Made by a program: the position numbers and the translations under genes. Source: Sipunculus nudus (taxonomy: Eukaryota > Annelida > Sipuncula > Golfingiida > Sipunculidae). From it: a stretch of 64,000 nucleotides of DNA. The stretch lies in the NCBI GenBank assembly GCA_026874595.1, contig CM049320.1, forward strand, positions 19,911,714 through 19,975,713, read 5' to 3'. The notes below the pieces were generated by a model. The model saw only the letters and a program-made list of their open reading frames with translations. It had not been told where the DNA came from and did not search any database. Shown here piece after piece: positions 1 to 13,000 of this stretch (the first letter of the stretch is position 1; each line of letters starts with the position of its first letter).

Positions 1-343
1 TAATCCTTAATTATCCCGTTATCTTTTAGATCATGGACAACACGTGTTATTATCCCTAATTATCCTATTACCCTTCAAATCATAGACAACACGTGTTATT
101 ATCCCGTTTTTCTTGAGATCATAAGTGTGACATGAACCTGTATTATCCTGTGTTTCTTCATTTCATAGACAACAATGTGTTATTATCCATGATTATCCCG
201 TTATCCTTCAGATCATAGACAACAAGGTGTGTGTTATTATCCCTGATAATCCCGTTATCCTTCAGATCATAGACAACAAGGTGTGTGTTATTATCCCTGA
301 TAATCCCTTTATCCTTCAGATCATAGACAACAAGGTGTGTGTT
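1..343 (+). repeat. 54-bp tandem repeat array overlapping the NBL1-like exon start
   Basis: About seven units are visible and the array runs off the left edge. The last three are nearly identical with a period of exactly 54 bp; their equivalent points fall at 212, 266 and 320. Older units to the left are diverged and shorter (equivalent points near 30, 79, 118 and 162). Each good unit has a pyrimidine-rich stretch, TATCCTTCAG, then the same bases that begin the coding exon (ATCATAGACAACAAGGTGTG). The duplicated segment therefore includes the splice acceptor and the first codons of the exon. The unit is 18 codons long and open in the exon's frame. Confidence 0.9.
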
Positions 344-451
344 GGACAGTGCTTCAGCTATTCGGTCCCCGCCAGCGTCCCTCGTAACATCTTCGACGAC
401 CGACTACACTACTGTGACAGCTGCCAGCCGGAAAACTTTACCTGGGTCAAG
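320..451 (+). CDS. NBL1: NBL1-like penultimate coding exon
   Basis: 44 codons, ending Trp-Val-Lys before the donor GTCAGT at 452. The chosen acceptor is the TTCAG ending at 319, because the encoded IIDNKVCVGQC aligns with the SIQNRACLGQC stretch of vertebrate DAN. Identical acceptors at 265 and 211 would each add 18 in-frame residues. Confidence 0.85.
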
Positions 452-1983
452 GTCAGTATAGGGCATCTCTCGTTGGGTCAGGGTCAAGGTCATGTGATGT
501 AAACAATACCCTGAATAAGCATCGTTAATGGATAATCGCAATAGGACCTGTATAATTGTGAGAGTTGTATATGTTCCTGTACGATAGATTTCTCCGATTA
601 TTGGTCGCTCTGCCAAGAATCAAGACGATTATTTATGGTTATAACAAGAATAATCAATATAAATCAGCTTCCTAAACTGTACCAATCCAATATTTATCTC
701 CCTCTTGTGGATAATGCGTATTGCAGTTAAGATTCTATCAAGATATTTCTAGGATTTTAAGTATAGTTAATTCAGTTTTGTTTTCTTCATGAAGAGAGTG
801 TGCAATCTATTCGTGAATAAGATGGCTGTTTTTATTAATATTTCTAGCTAACAATAAATTAGAGATTCCACTGGATCGAAAAGACAGAAGGGATTAATAT
901 TTTTTCCTTATCATTTGTAGTACTTGCGGGATTCAAGATCCTTAAAATTGCTCTATATTTGAAAAAAAAATTGTATTTTGTGAACACTAGTTTTGGTTGT
1001 AATTTTACTAAAATGCAACAAGACTGCCAGTTTTACATCTTAGGGTAGTTCTCTGTACTAATGCTCCACCTAGTGGCCCGGATAAAGGACATGCAGTCTG
1101 GTCCTACAAGCCTCTATTTTATTATTCCTTCCGATTTCGTCAAAAGCCAGGTTTAAATAGGTTACTTAAAATACGATTATAATTAGGCCCACTATGAGGG
1201 CTGGGTATCGGTCAGCCTGTTTAGGTACAATACGTATTGCGGTATACATAAAGCAATACCTGATATATTAACGATACACATAATTTTCTTTGCGTATAAT
1301 TTCGAATTAAAAGCTCAGTGAATTTGTCTATCATTGTCACGGAAGCACGGAGAACTGTATATACATTCCTCAACCAATCGGCTGTATGACAATACGTGAT
1401 ATTATTTATTCATGAAAGATATTTATAAGAAATAAAAGGAAGCTTAAGCTTTATAAATAACTCAGATTATAGTTTAGGATGGGGTTGTATGACATATCTA
1501 TATTTGAGAGCTGTTTTTGTGTTTCATCGATACGACGATACAGAATGCAAAGCGTATCGGTAACCATATCGATGTGGCTTATCGATATGTATCGATATAT
1601 CGATACAGCCCTAATTATTATTATTATTATTATAATTATTATTATTATTATAATTTTCATTATTGTTGTTATTTTTTATCATTATTCAGGTCGCATTACA
1701 TTGTTCTAATCCTCCCGGAAGTACGTTTGAGAAGAAAGTTCAAGTGGTCATGTCTTGTGCCTGCAAAAGCTGTGTACTTCCTCCCGTGCCGACAGGGAGC
1801 CCTCCAGTACAGGCCGGCCCGACACCCACCCAGAAGTCTGGCGACCCAACAGCGTCACCAGAACAGGTCTTCAAAAAATTGTTATCCGAAAAAGGTGACC
1901 CAGTTCCGGTTCCGGTGTCAAAGTTGAAAGACTTATCCACGCGTCACCGTGGTAGAAAACACGGTCGCCATGGCAACAGATAA
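320..1983 (+). CDS. NBL1: DAN-domain BMP antagonist (NBL1-like), C-terminal part, two exons
   Basis: Secreted cystine-knot proteins of the DAN family bind BMP ligands outside the cell and block signalling. Coding exons are 320..451 and 1690..1983, joined in phase 0 (142 codons including stop). The cysteine pattern VCVGQC, YCDSC, LHC, SCACKSC matches the order and spacing of the last eight cysteines of vertebrate NBL1/DAN, including the GQCFSYSVP signature. The knot is followed by a Pro/Thr-rich stretch and a very basic C-terminus (RHRGRKHGRHGNR), plausibly for heparan sulfate binding. The signal peptide and first knot cysteines must lie on exons left of the window, so the gene is partial at 5'. 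Bursicon and gremlin relatives are possible, but the motif fits NBL1 best. Confidence 0.88.
452..1689 (+). other. NBL1-like intron
   Basis: Intron from donor GTCAGT (452) to acceptor TTATTCAG (1689). It contains a probable hAT-like MITE (1197..1612) and, directly before the acceptor, an ATT-rich microsatellite (1613-1680) in place of a normal polypyrimidine tract. Nothing else was seen. Confidence 0.8.
1197..1612. mobile_element. Short hAT-like MITE with AGGGCTG termini
   Basis: The left end reads AGGGCTGGGTATCGG. The right end, on the other strand, reads AGGGCTGTATCGATATATCG. This gives imperfect terminal inverted repeats, with an internal series of TATCGAT motifs (1530-1605). The AGGGCTG start resembles many hAT non-autonomous elements. 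No clear 8-bp target duplication was found, so the boundaries are approximate. Confidence 0.4.
1690..1983 (+). CDS. NBL1: NBL1-like last coding exon
   Basis: 98 codons including the TAA at 1981-1983. It carries the last four knot cysteines, the Pro-rich linker and the basic tail. The acceptor is ATTATTCAG at 1689; the frame is fixed by similarity and by the open reading up to the stop. Confidence 0.9.
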   Translation, partial: VALHCSNPPGSTFEKKVQVVMSCACKSCVLPPVPTGSPPVQAGPTPTQKSGDPTASPEQVFKKLLSEKGDPVPVPVSKLKDLSTRHRGRKHGRHGNR

Positions 1984-2440
1984 CATTCTCAAGATCATTC
2001 AAGCAAGCTGGGAGGAAATTAAATCTGTTCGTTAAAGATGTACAGTTTATTTGATCTCACATGGACCATTCAAGCGTTGTCAAAGACACAAATCTTTATT
2101 TATTGGTAGATATTTTGTTTGGAACGTAGGTAGTGTAATAGATAGAAGAAGAGTTCAAAATAATTATCATAAAGCAAGCTGTTGCGACGGATCAGAAATT
2201 CGTGAATCTTAAATTAAGGCTGCACCGGGTGCCTACGGCTTATATCATTTTAATGTAAAACCTGATAAGAAGAAAACTTGTCATCTGTTAATTTGTGTGT
2301 TTGTATATAATTACAAATCATGACACTTTTTAATTAAAATACTTATATAGTGAAGAGAGAATCTTGGAAAATAACTGAGATTCTGATTTCTTGTATGCAC
2401 CAAGTCGTATGTGAGAAATAAAATGGTTGCCTTTGGTTCG
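1984..2440 (+). other. Probable NBL1-like 3' UTR with AATAAA signal
   Basis: AT-rich sequence after the stop codon. A canonical AATAAA polyadenylation signal lies at 2417-2422, followed by a GT-rich stretch, so cleavage is expected around 2435-2450. Confidence 0.6.
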
Positions 2441-2599
2441 TACTTTATATTTTTTCCAATCATTATATATCTAATATATTTTTAATATTTTTGGTAAAAT
2501 ATTTCCCATAAAGCTGCCGATCCAAAATTGTGTAGCTATTGTATAATATCAATTCAAATTGTATCCCGAGACAGTCTTGGGATACTATGGCTTCATGAC

Positions 2600-2630
2600 G
2601 CTCCCCCCCCCCCCCCCACACACACACACA
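2600..2630. repeat. Poly-C plus CA microsatellite
   Basis: A run of about 15 C followed by about seven CA units. Confidence 0.95.
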
Positions 2631-2639
2631 AATTCCTTA

Positions 2640-5400
2640 ATATCTCAGAAAGCTTGCATGGAGTAGATTTAAAAAAATCAAGGTGACCGAAGATCACGGT
2701 TAGCCATGTGATGCGCCGGAAACTTGTGGTGCCACCTACTATCCTTTTCTTGTTTTAGCGCCTCTTAATACCCCCATCATTGCCATTTACAGTACTGTGA
2801 GGATTATAATTCTGATGGACAAATTTCTGTCATATTATAAACATGTAAAGAGATGAGTTATGGGATGAGGTCTATTAAAATTTGTGTCATGACCTTCACC
2901 ATGAAAGTGGCCTTTACCTTAAATATTTCCTTATTTGTTGAAAATCACACCCCTCTTATGATATCTCAAGTTATTATAGCCATATGGACTTATGCATGGT
3001 CCACCACTTAAGTAAGGATCGCAAAGGTTGGGTCATGAGGTCAAAGGTCACAGGACTTTAAAAATTGTGTATGCATTTTAAGCCAAACTTTTCATCCAAG
3101 ATCTTCCATCCTGAACATATAGCTCAGCTGCCATTAATGAATGACCTATATCAATTTTTGGGTCGCAAGGTCAAAGGTCAAGGCCACAGGAGCCATCTGT
3201 CTAAAAATTAGTTCCTGGATGATAATTACAGCTTTTATTGATATGGATTTCAAACTTGACATATATATGGCCCATCAATCAAACAATGACTCTATCGATC
3301 CTTAGGTCGTGAGTTCAAGGGTCAAGGTCACAGGATCCACATTTTTAAAATGATTGTGGATGCATTTTTAGCCGAACTTTATGACTCAGAACTTTCATCT
3401 TGTACATATAGCTCTCTTGCCAATAGAGGAAGATGCCTATCAAATTTGTGGTCACAAGGTCAAAGGTGAAGGTCACAGGACCTGTATGTCCAACAGTTAG
3501 TTTCTGGAAGATAATTCCAGCTTGGACTGATATGTGGATTTTAAACTTGACTTACATTTAGCCCAACAATAAAGTAAGAACTCTATCGATTTGGGGGTTA
3601 TGAGGTCAAAGGTCATCTTTAAAATGATATATATATAAATATAAAAATTGATAAATAAATATATAAATGGATAAAGTGCTTTGACAATGCATCGGCAGAG
3701 CGCATTGCTTCAGAAAGAAAATACCAGTATATGAATGGCACATAATTGGACAGGGCGGGGAGGGGGAAGGGGGTGTTAATGCATCGAATATAGACCCCTC
3801 ACCTTTCAGAGAAGGTGGTAATATATAATAATAACCTCCGAGAAATTACTTAAAAGCAGCTAATCAAAAACTTCTTTATGCTAAATACTCAGTTTTTAGC
3901 TCAGCTGACTGAATGTCACCTGAAGTTTAGGAATGGCGTTTTTTCCGTCGTCCGTCCGGCCATTTGCAAGGCACATTTCGTAACCGCTGACCCTAGAAAA
4001 TTCTAAGTGAATATCCAAAGAGGTCAATAAAAAATCTCTTTGGAAACCTGAAAATAGGTCACTCGCAGTACCCCTCCTCCCCCCAGAATAATTATAAATG
4101 ATACAAAACCTCTTGATATTAAAGCATTGGTTGCCATGAATCTTGCCTTGAATATTGACCATGACTAGTTTTGTTAGTTCCCGAAAACTTGTGGAGCCAT
4201 TTGTATGTTACTAAATTTTACGATTTTGTTCTATATTTCAGACCGTCAAATGACTGCAAACAGTTCAGTTTCTGAGCTGTGGGTTCATCTAGTGTCCCGA
4301 AACCTGGTGTGTTTAATGATCATAAGCGGGTGCCCTAATAGTTATCACGCTGTCTGTCCGTCTTTCCGTCCATCCATCAATAAATTCGTTTCCGGATGAA
4401 AACTCCAGTTTGGATAGACACATGGATTTCAAACTTGACTTTTAAAAAGCCCACCACAAAAGCAAGAATCCTATTTATTTTGGGGTCATGTGGTCAATGG
4501 TCAAGGTCACAGGACCAACTGATTCAAAAATATTATGGATGCATTTAAAGCCAAACTTTTCATCCTAAACCTTCCATCTTACGCATATAGCTGACCTGTC
4601 AATAGGGGAACAACTTCACTGATTTTGGGGTCACAAAGTCAAAGATCAATCTGTCTACAAATTTGTTTCTAGATGATAACAACACGAACTGAAATACTGG
4701 TTTCAAACTTTTATATTGTCCACCCCTAAAAATGGATCCTATTGATTTTTTTGGGGTCATGAGGTCAAAGGTCAAGGTCACAGTCCACTTCATTGAAAAA
4801 AAATATTGGATGCTTTTTAAGACAACCTTTTATATCACAAACTTTCTATTATCCACACGTGGCTCACCTGCTTAAATGGGAAGATTCTTTTCCATTTTGG
4901 GATTGGATTACAAGGTCAAAGGTCAAGATCACAGTACCACTCCGTTCGCAAATTATTTTATGGGCGGTAACTCCAGTTTGGATGGAAGGGTTGGCTTCAA
5001 ACTTGATTTAATAATGGCCCGTCGCTAAATTAAGAATCGTTTAGATTTTGGAGTCTTGAGGTCAAATGTGAAGGTCAAGGGACCCACGTCTTTTAAAAGA
5101 TTGTGGATGCACGCTAAGTCAAACTTTTCATCCCAAACCTCCATCTTTCACATTTGGTTTACCTCCCCAAAATGGAAGAAATCTGTAGATTTTGAGATTA
5201 TCTGGCCATACGTCATTGACTCAAGGTCAATGGACGCACTTTTTTTCCAAGGCTTGTAACGAAAATCAGAATGGTTCAAGTTCAAGGATATGCAGTCCTT
5301 AGAAGGGTCAAGGGACCCACATTTTGAAAAAGCTCATAACACCAATTTTATAGACAAATTAAGCTGAGCGTCGAGACGCATAGGTCCCTAGTTTTGTACT
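2640..5400 (+). repeat. Degenerate tandem/dispersed repeat rich in AGGTCA motifs
   Basis: Successive units of roughly 130-290 bp recur. They carry recognisable blocks such as GGATTTCAAACTTGAC, CCAAACTTTTCATCC, ATATAGCT and GAGGTCAAAGGTCAAGGTCACAGG. The perfect direct repeat AGGTCA-A-AGGTCA occurs at 3038, 3168, 3603, 4762 and 4913, with a one-mismatch copy at 3457. The extended half-site TCAAGGTCA also recurs. Open frames inside (for example 4793-5011) are fragments of these repeats and not genes. A small hairpin GCGTC-GA-GACGC near 5370 may mark the right end. Confidence 0.85.
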
Positions 5401-5471
5401 GGTTTGCAAATAATAAAAAATAATAGACCAAGAGAGGCTATGGCAATAGCCAGCAGTCGTATGTTACTTCC

Positions 5472-5730
5472 ATGGATGGCTGCAGGATTTTAGAATAGAG
5501 GGGTGCAAAGGGGGGGGGGGGGTACTGGAGTGGAAAAACCCCTTCTAGTGTAACCCCCACCCAGTGTAGAAATCATTTAAAAATTGAGGCCGTGATGGCG
5601 CAATCTGGGGTAGTATTAAAAGACATCAAGATGCAAAATATTGGTCTGAATATTTTTCTATTTCCAAGCTTTTTCAGGTCGAAAAAAATGGAAGAGGGGC
5701 TGGGCTCCCCTAAATCCGCCCCTGGTATGA
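5472..5730. mobile_element. Degraded hAT-like MITE (GGGGCGGAT family)
   Basis: On the other strand the right end reads CCAGGGGCGGATTTAGGGG, a terminus common in invertebrate hAT-type MITEs. The left end is worn (GCAGGATTTTAGAATAG followed by a G run). The same terminus type occurs at 31589 and 44253. Confidence 0.5.
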
Positions 5731-7929
5731 TTAAATAGTTCGAATGTCCGTCTGATTTTATTTGACCAGGAGAGGTCAGTTCTTCTATTTACCATGTAAT
5801 TGCTGCTGCCACCTGTCCTCCATTCAAGACACTATCCAAGACATTTTTTTCTGAAACCCTACTGACATCTTGGAGAAAATTGAGAAACTAAAACTTTTAC
5901 ATTTCAATACACTAAAACAACGAAGGTATTGATAGTTGATTTTATTTAAATCAAATGGTAAATATTACATATTTGAAAACAAACTTAAGCATCTATGAAA
6001 TCACAGAACATGAAAAATGTTATCAATATTAACAGTCATCAGTAATATTCAACCACATGTGACAGTGGTGTTATAAATATATATGTGAATGGCAGTGTTC
6101 TTCAAAATATATTTCAACATTATGCAGTCATTAATATTATAACTTTGATACCAGACATGAAAAACACCTGCTTCAACATCATGATTTGTATGTCATTCCC
6201 TTGCAAGTCATTCACATGTACGTCATTTCCCAATTAACTTTCACCCAACAGGATATCTCCCTAATAAATAAATATATTTGTAATACATTACAGTAATTGC
6301 AGTCTTATAGACTGGTACCTCTTCTCATCACCTTCCTTTGTAATATATTAAATGCTGATGGCCAAGTACTGGTCTCTGTATCATCTGAGATGACAGAACG
6401 GCTGGTAGGCATCTTGTGAATAGGCAGGATTGATACTATTATTTTTGCTAACCTACATTTACCTTTATTACTGTAATTACTTCAGATGACCTTCACTTTC
6501 AAGAAACAATGTAAAAACAAATGGCTTATGTTTCTCTTAATGAAGGAATAAATCCACTTTAAACCAATTAGGTATTGGATAAAGAATTGGTTTTTAGGTA
6601 TAAAATAAATGAAAGATCAAGACCCACCTTTGTTATATAGACTAGCACAGGTACAGAGATCTACATTAAGGAAAAAATATTAGAGTTTGCTTCTATATGT
6701 GCAGTAATATTCAGATATGCCTGTACAGTTTACTGTACAAACACAAGTACTCTTGTCCAAAATTTGAACTAGAGTAGTACAGGAGTATTACCTCTGAGCC
6801 CTACAACAGTCAATAGTTGAGTCAGCCATGAAATGGCAAGGCCCTAAAACCATATCATATGACATGGAGAGGGACCCACCCTTTTTAATCTAAGTTACAA
6901 ATTAAGGTATTTGCCAATATTATCGATATAGCAATAGTGTGATTCACATATTGCTTATTATGATACAGTTTTTAAATATGGATATGTTTGATATTTTTGG
7001 TACTATTAATGTATCTGTTACAAATTTAGACATCCTAATCGACTGGGATAGGTTAAAAGTGAAAGCCGCTACTGTCTTTAGACGTTTTGTAGAAAATGTC
7101 CAAGTAGGCCTGATATACCATTGATCATAAAGCCTGTCCAAGGATATTTGTATGCCTGCTTGATGACTAGTTGGTAATGACAAATGTAACGCAGGGCGCT
7201 ATCACATTTCTCTGTAAACACCCATTAACATATCAATGCAAGCTTTTAAGAGGGCAACAAACTCTTACCGGAATGTGCACCTCTAAATTTTTAATCTGAG
7301 TAATTAAAATCAATATAAAATATATCATACAATTACAAATTTTCATGAAATCAGAGTTTTAAATTGATAGGAAATACACAATTACACTCTAAAGGCATTA
7401 ACTCCTTTCAAACTGCTCCACACAGATTCACCTGTCTTTTTCTGGTGCACACTTACAGATTACCAAAAATTTTGATATGGACAAACTGATGCAGGCTACC
7501 CTGAGTTGTAGAGAATGGGGGTAAAAATGATTCTAAGGCATACACATATCACTAAATGATTTTTCCAATTTTTCTATATAGAGTGTTAATGCAATGCTAC
7601 ATCACATCATCTTTAAGTTGTGTAAAAAACTTAATGTTCAGACACATATTTAGAAATTGTTATTATCTGTGTGTAACACTGTATCCTCCTGAGGTTAACA
7701 TGGAGGTGTTCCACAAACATAAAAATACAACTTTTGGGACTCTCGTATGTTGGAGATTAAATTTTACCTGCTCCTCCCACAGAGTACTCAACAGCAGGAC
7801 GGGTACACCACTACAGGTGTCACTCACATCAAATATTTTTGTACACCAAATGAGGATACCCAGACATCTAGACACACACACACCATGGCCTGAGGATGTC
7901 TAATGAGTTATATTATTAACTTTTCACCG
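5731..7929. other. Non-coding interval after PEX2
   Basis: AT-rich sequence between the two convergent genes with no recognisable coding exon. It probably includes the PEX2 3' UTR; ATTAAA-type signals exist on the minus strand near 7290 and 6883, but none is decisive. Short open frames at 6939-7183 and 7556-7903 look random. Confidence 0.5.
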
Positions 7930-8049
7930 CTACCTGTTGTTGACTTCTGCCTGGTGTAGTTTTATCTGCACTGGTTGTATACAATTTTTATCTTCTATAT
8001 TCATGCCACATGATGGACAGGTATATGATGAATCAGCAAGGAAGTTACT
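7930..8049 (-). CDS. PEX2: PEX2 exon 8 (C-terminus)
   Basis: 39 codons plus TAG. It carries the last zinc-ligand pair (CPSC) of the RING and ends EVNNR. The acceptor is TTTCAG just above 8049. Confidence 0.93.
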   Translation of the reverse strand, partial: SNFLADSSYTCPSCGMNIEDKNCIQPVQIKLHQAEVNNR

Positions 8050-10013
8050 CTGAAATAAAATATTGCAAATATAACATAACTCTAACCATGTAGTTGATTA
8101 TATTATCATCATTTGCTCCGGGGCAGAGTCTATTATAATAATGAAGCTGTTTTACTGATGACTTCATTTTTGCACAACGTTCATATGTGTACAGCCAAGA
8201 GCAGTAAAATCTGGTTTCAAGACAGATGAAACTTTTGAACGGAAAATGCAGAAGTGAACTGTCTCAAGCACATGCTGCATATCTGTGTGGGGTGGATGTG
8301 TCAAGAAACTTGTGACGCAACTGGTACCTTAGCGTGTGACCAGCTTAACACAACAGACTCTGGGACCAATATATAGAGATTGGTTAGATACACTTTATTA
8401 ACTTTACTTGAAGGATAATAAAATGGCAAAAACTTAAGTCTTCACTACTGCCTTTGGCGCTTTTACTTGTAACAATATTAAGATTTTCTGCTATAAAGTT
8501 ACACCACTCATGCAGCGACTGCATATTATTCCTGTAATCCATGTTATATTGACCCACTGCTCCCATTTTGAATGTATGCTGTAGGCTGCCACCAGGAGGA
8601 GCCACGTACATTGGTGGTGCCAAGTATGGTTGTCTTGGCACAATGATACGGAACAATTAAAAATATCTCTACCAAAAAGAGTGGTGCTTTCCTGTGTGAG
8701 AGTCAAGTAAACATGGCGTCAGTATACAAGGCTCTCCCTGGTGGAAGCCATACATTTTCCGTGGCGGCAGTGCGTAATCATGAAATGGATTACAGGAATG
8801 GAATATGGCCACTGTGCAGGGAGTGTGCTACAAAGTATAAACGATAAACTATTACTGATACACTATACCTGTATGCAGTAGTAACAGAAAACGTGCTGAC
8901 AGCCAATCTCACGAGGGAGGTTGGGCCACTCTCCACAAATGGCACACTCCTTGTAGTCAGCTGGACTCCGAGCAGATGATAATTCCGTCTTGCTCTGTCT
9001 CAAATAATACCTGGAGAGTGTGTTCTTTATCCTTCTGAAGTTGACCAGGGGTAACATGAAGAACAGAAACTCCTGAAAATTTAAGTAAAGCCATGATCAT
9101 AAAGTTGACTTTTCACTGGCTTATGGGACAAGGGCCATGTAATCTAACTGTCAATTCCCATAAGATGTGAATGGAAAGGATACAACTAAATATTGTCAAT
9201 AATATATTTCTGTGCAGAATATATTTAAAATAAGATATTATGAATTAATATGTGGTACCCTTTCCAAATTTTGCCAATAGTTGCAGTATATAAATATGAG
9301 CCATAAATATATGTCACAGAAAAATTTCATGCAAAATATATAATCTATACACCACTTATTGTGAACATTGTGAATTGGGGAACCAGAGCTGATGAATGTG
9401 TCTGTTATGGCTAATTAATTTCCTGCATATGCTCAGGAAGATGAGGCTTGTTTTTTCAACATGGACTGAATGATGGCTGTGCAGGCACACTATGTTATAA
9501 GCGTCCAAGTTGAGACACTGGGGTATTATCTACACTCCCTCTTTAATCCAATATATGCAAATATTAATATATCACATAATACTCACATTTTCATTCTCTG
9601 ACTGCAAATACAAGTACTCAATGATATGCAATTTGCACCAAAAAAAAAAACAAAAATTTTAAGCCCACAATAATATCTGAATGTAAATTATATATTGCAT
9701 TGCAGAGGCTTTTTTTCATCTCACTGATGTAGTTACAGATCTAGCCTCTAGATGGCAGCACCAAAACTATCCTGCAAGTTGACAAATACTTGAGAACTGT
9801 CAGTATGAACTGCTTTAATTCTAAATTCAGGGACATCAGACAAGGAAGGCCATGGCACTTCACATTAATAAACAAAATAATAAGTCTATATACCTGAAGA
9901 TATATTAAAAGACCGGTAAGTAACAGCTGCATGTGCAGAAAATGAATCGAACTTTCAGCTTTTTGTGGCCTTACTTATTTCCTCTACCAGAAGGGTTTGC
10001 AATAATTCCCATT

Positions 10014-10067
<54 letters not shown>

Positions 10068-13000
10068 TTCACACCATAATCAATCATAAATGGAATCTCA
10101 GAAAACTTTCAGGGCATTTCAAGAATGAGCCAAGAAAGAATGGATTAGATTTTGGTGTTCATCCAGCATCTTCTCCAGATTCTGGAGCCTCATCAAGGAA
10201 TATTCACAAATGTACAGTCACTTATGCACGAATGAACCTGAGAATATTGGCCAATAAATAAGTGAATGCACAGGAGTCCTGTCACACCAGTGTGGCCTGG
10301 CCACCTGTTCAGGTCATAGTCAAACGCCCGGCACCTCAAAGTGGTGGTGCCTACTATGTTGGCACAGCGTTTTTGTGCTCCCATGGTGGAGGCATATATC
10401 CATTGGGATGCAGATTTCTAGTAAAGTGAATGTATCCTCTTACTTTGGTTTATTTTTTACTCCATGATGGGCACCTCTGTATTATGAACATTCAAGGCAG
10501 TCACATGATATGTTCAATCTCAGGGCAATGACCTCTCTAATATGGACACTCCACTAAAGTGGATAATAACCCGAGTCCTGTCCTGTCAGTGTACTGGATC
10601 TAGAAGTTTCCCTGTGCTATTGATCTTATTAATACTACATTGGACCTCCGGGAAACATATTTCCAAACTGTGATGCAACAAACAAAATAAATATTTTGGA
10701 AAATCAAAACACTTACTGCAAACCCATGCCAAAGCAGTTCCCTTTCCACATATTCAAACCCAACCTGTAAGAAAATACCATTAATAATAAAAGTAATACA
10801 TGATGATTTCACTAAGATTTAATTCTAAATAAAGAATTATATATCTTGCATCAGCCTTGTTGCAGTATCCATAGACATTGGTCATAGACCCCCTTCTTCT
10901 GAAGAATATACTAACACTTGAAAAGGTCAAGGTCACCAGTTTCTGAACTTATCCAACAACCTGGTTGAAACAATTTGTATACTGAAACAATTTGTATATA
11001 ACATTTATGGGTAAAATGTGCAGCACGTGACTTCAATTGTAAAGAGGTTCACAACATCATATATTTCCAAAGATTTGACCTTGAATATCAAAGTCAAGAT
11101 CACCAGTTCTCAGAAATTTCTGAGAGCTTGGTTGAAACGGTTTGGATTTAAAATATGAGGAAAAAATGTGTTGTACTTCAAAACATATGGGGTCCCCAAA
11201 ACAGTCTAAATTTCTGCAGATCTGTCCTTGAAGATATCTTTAATGTCAAGTTAATTTTGAGTTTGTTTTCTTTTATTTCCTCCAAGGACTAGATGAAATT
11301 ACATTTGAAACAAAACTGAGGAAAAACATATGCAATACTTTCAAAGTTATAGCAGTCTTAATAATCCAAAATTCTGCAGATTTTACTGTGAAAGTCAACG
11401 TCACCAGTTTTCAAAATTATTAACTTCTGAAGTAGAGGAAAAAATCCTTCTGTTGTTTTTACCTTTAAGATTAAGGTCGTGGTTACCATTTTTTTAAAAT
11501 CTGTTTGACAACTCAATTGAAACAGTGTGTTCAAATATGAGGGAGAAATGGGCCAGCAAATAGCAAGAAAAAATAATAGACAAAGGGGGATCACTAAACC
11601 TTTCAGTCAGCAGTGCTAAAAAAAACGGAAAATCCTTGGATTTTAATTACACTCTTCTTTGAAATACTTTCATGAAAATACTTTATTATGAATATTAAAG
11701 TTGTATAACTGTCTTAAATCGGATAACTGGTGAATAATGTCTGATATACAAATACACAAATATACAAAAAATTTCATTTGCAAACATTGAGCATGGCAAA
11801 ATACTTCCTTTCTAATATGGCTGTCCAAAGACTTAAAATATCTAAGGTAAGAATGTTCATTCTGTGAAGCAATTCATTATGCACATGGACTATTGGTGCT
11901 GTGGTTATGAAGAGTCTATACTGACCTGCCTGACCCCCATGGGGTGTGGAAACACTGCACGGATACCCAGAACTCTCTCCAGTACACTCCGGTACTGACC
12001 ACGTAATAGAAATGCCATGAAGTTAAGCAGGGTAGCCAGCTTCCATACCCTGTCGAGCCAGTCCACAGCCAGCCACAACTGATAAACAAAGTAATGAACA
12101 TTATTACGTCTTCATGCAGAACATATCAACCAATTTCTAGCACTAGTTTCTACCATTCCAAAAGATCAGATTGTCATGACTTTTTAATAAATTTTTCATA
12201 ACCCATAACAAAGATATACATGACATTTTTCTTCCATGACTTAGGATATATCAGCTCATACTATGGATACCGTGATTCATACAGTCATTGCTATTTTACT
12301 GACAGAAAGTGAGACCATAGATGAAGGACATTTTTGGACAGCCTGCAAGTGATTATCATTGACACCATGATTAATTAATGTTGAGCTAGTTATACTTCAT
12401 CTGGTTTGTACTACAGTACTCTTTCATTGGTACATGTGAGTTGCTCTCAGTCTTCAGGTACAGGTCTTGCCTGGGCATATATACATATATGTAGTTGTTT
12501 TTAATTGTAAAAGTTATTTGTATTATTTATTACCATATAAAACCCTTTAAGTTGAACCTTGGATGGGTATTAGTTTTCTGTTGCTCCCTTTGACTAAGGG
12601 TTTACCGTATTCAGTAAAGTATATATACATATATATTAAGTTTAGTATATAAAATGTGCATTTTCTGAATGTAACCTTATCTGAGAGAGGCCAGCTTCCT
12701 GTAAAGCCTTTGAGCTCCACTGAGCGATCCTTCAGCCATGTTAAGCAGATGGAGAGGACGGCGTACAAGATCTTCTGTCTGTTAGTTATCCACTGCCCAC
12801 CAGATGGCGCTCTCTCATTGCGGTACTTCAGAGCCAGTAAATCCTGACCAAGGGTGGACTCGGCAACATGGAGTGAAAACTGAAATAAAGTAATAAAATG
12901 TATTTAAAGTAATTTATTCCTTTATTAAGAAGAAAACACTGAGCACATATCTCTTTCTCAACATCAAAATATCTGCAGCAAGTATTCCTTTATCACTGGC

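Noticed and set aside
1517-1927. 136-codon open frame overlapping NBL1-like exon 2 in another frame
   Set aside because: Shadow of the real exon joined to the ATT microsatellite (Tyr/Asn run).
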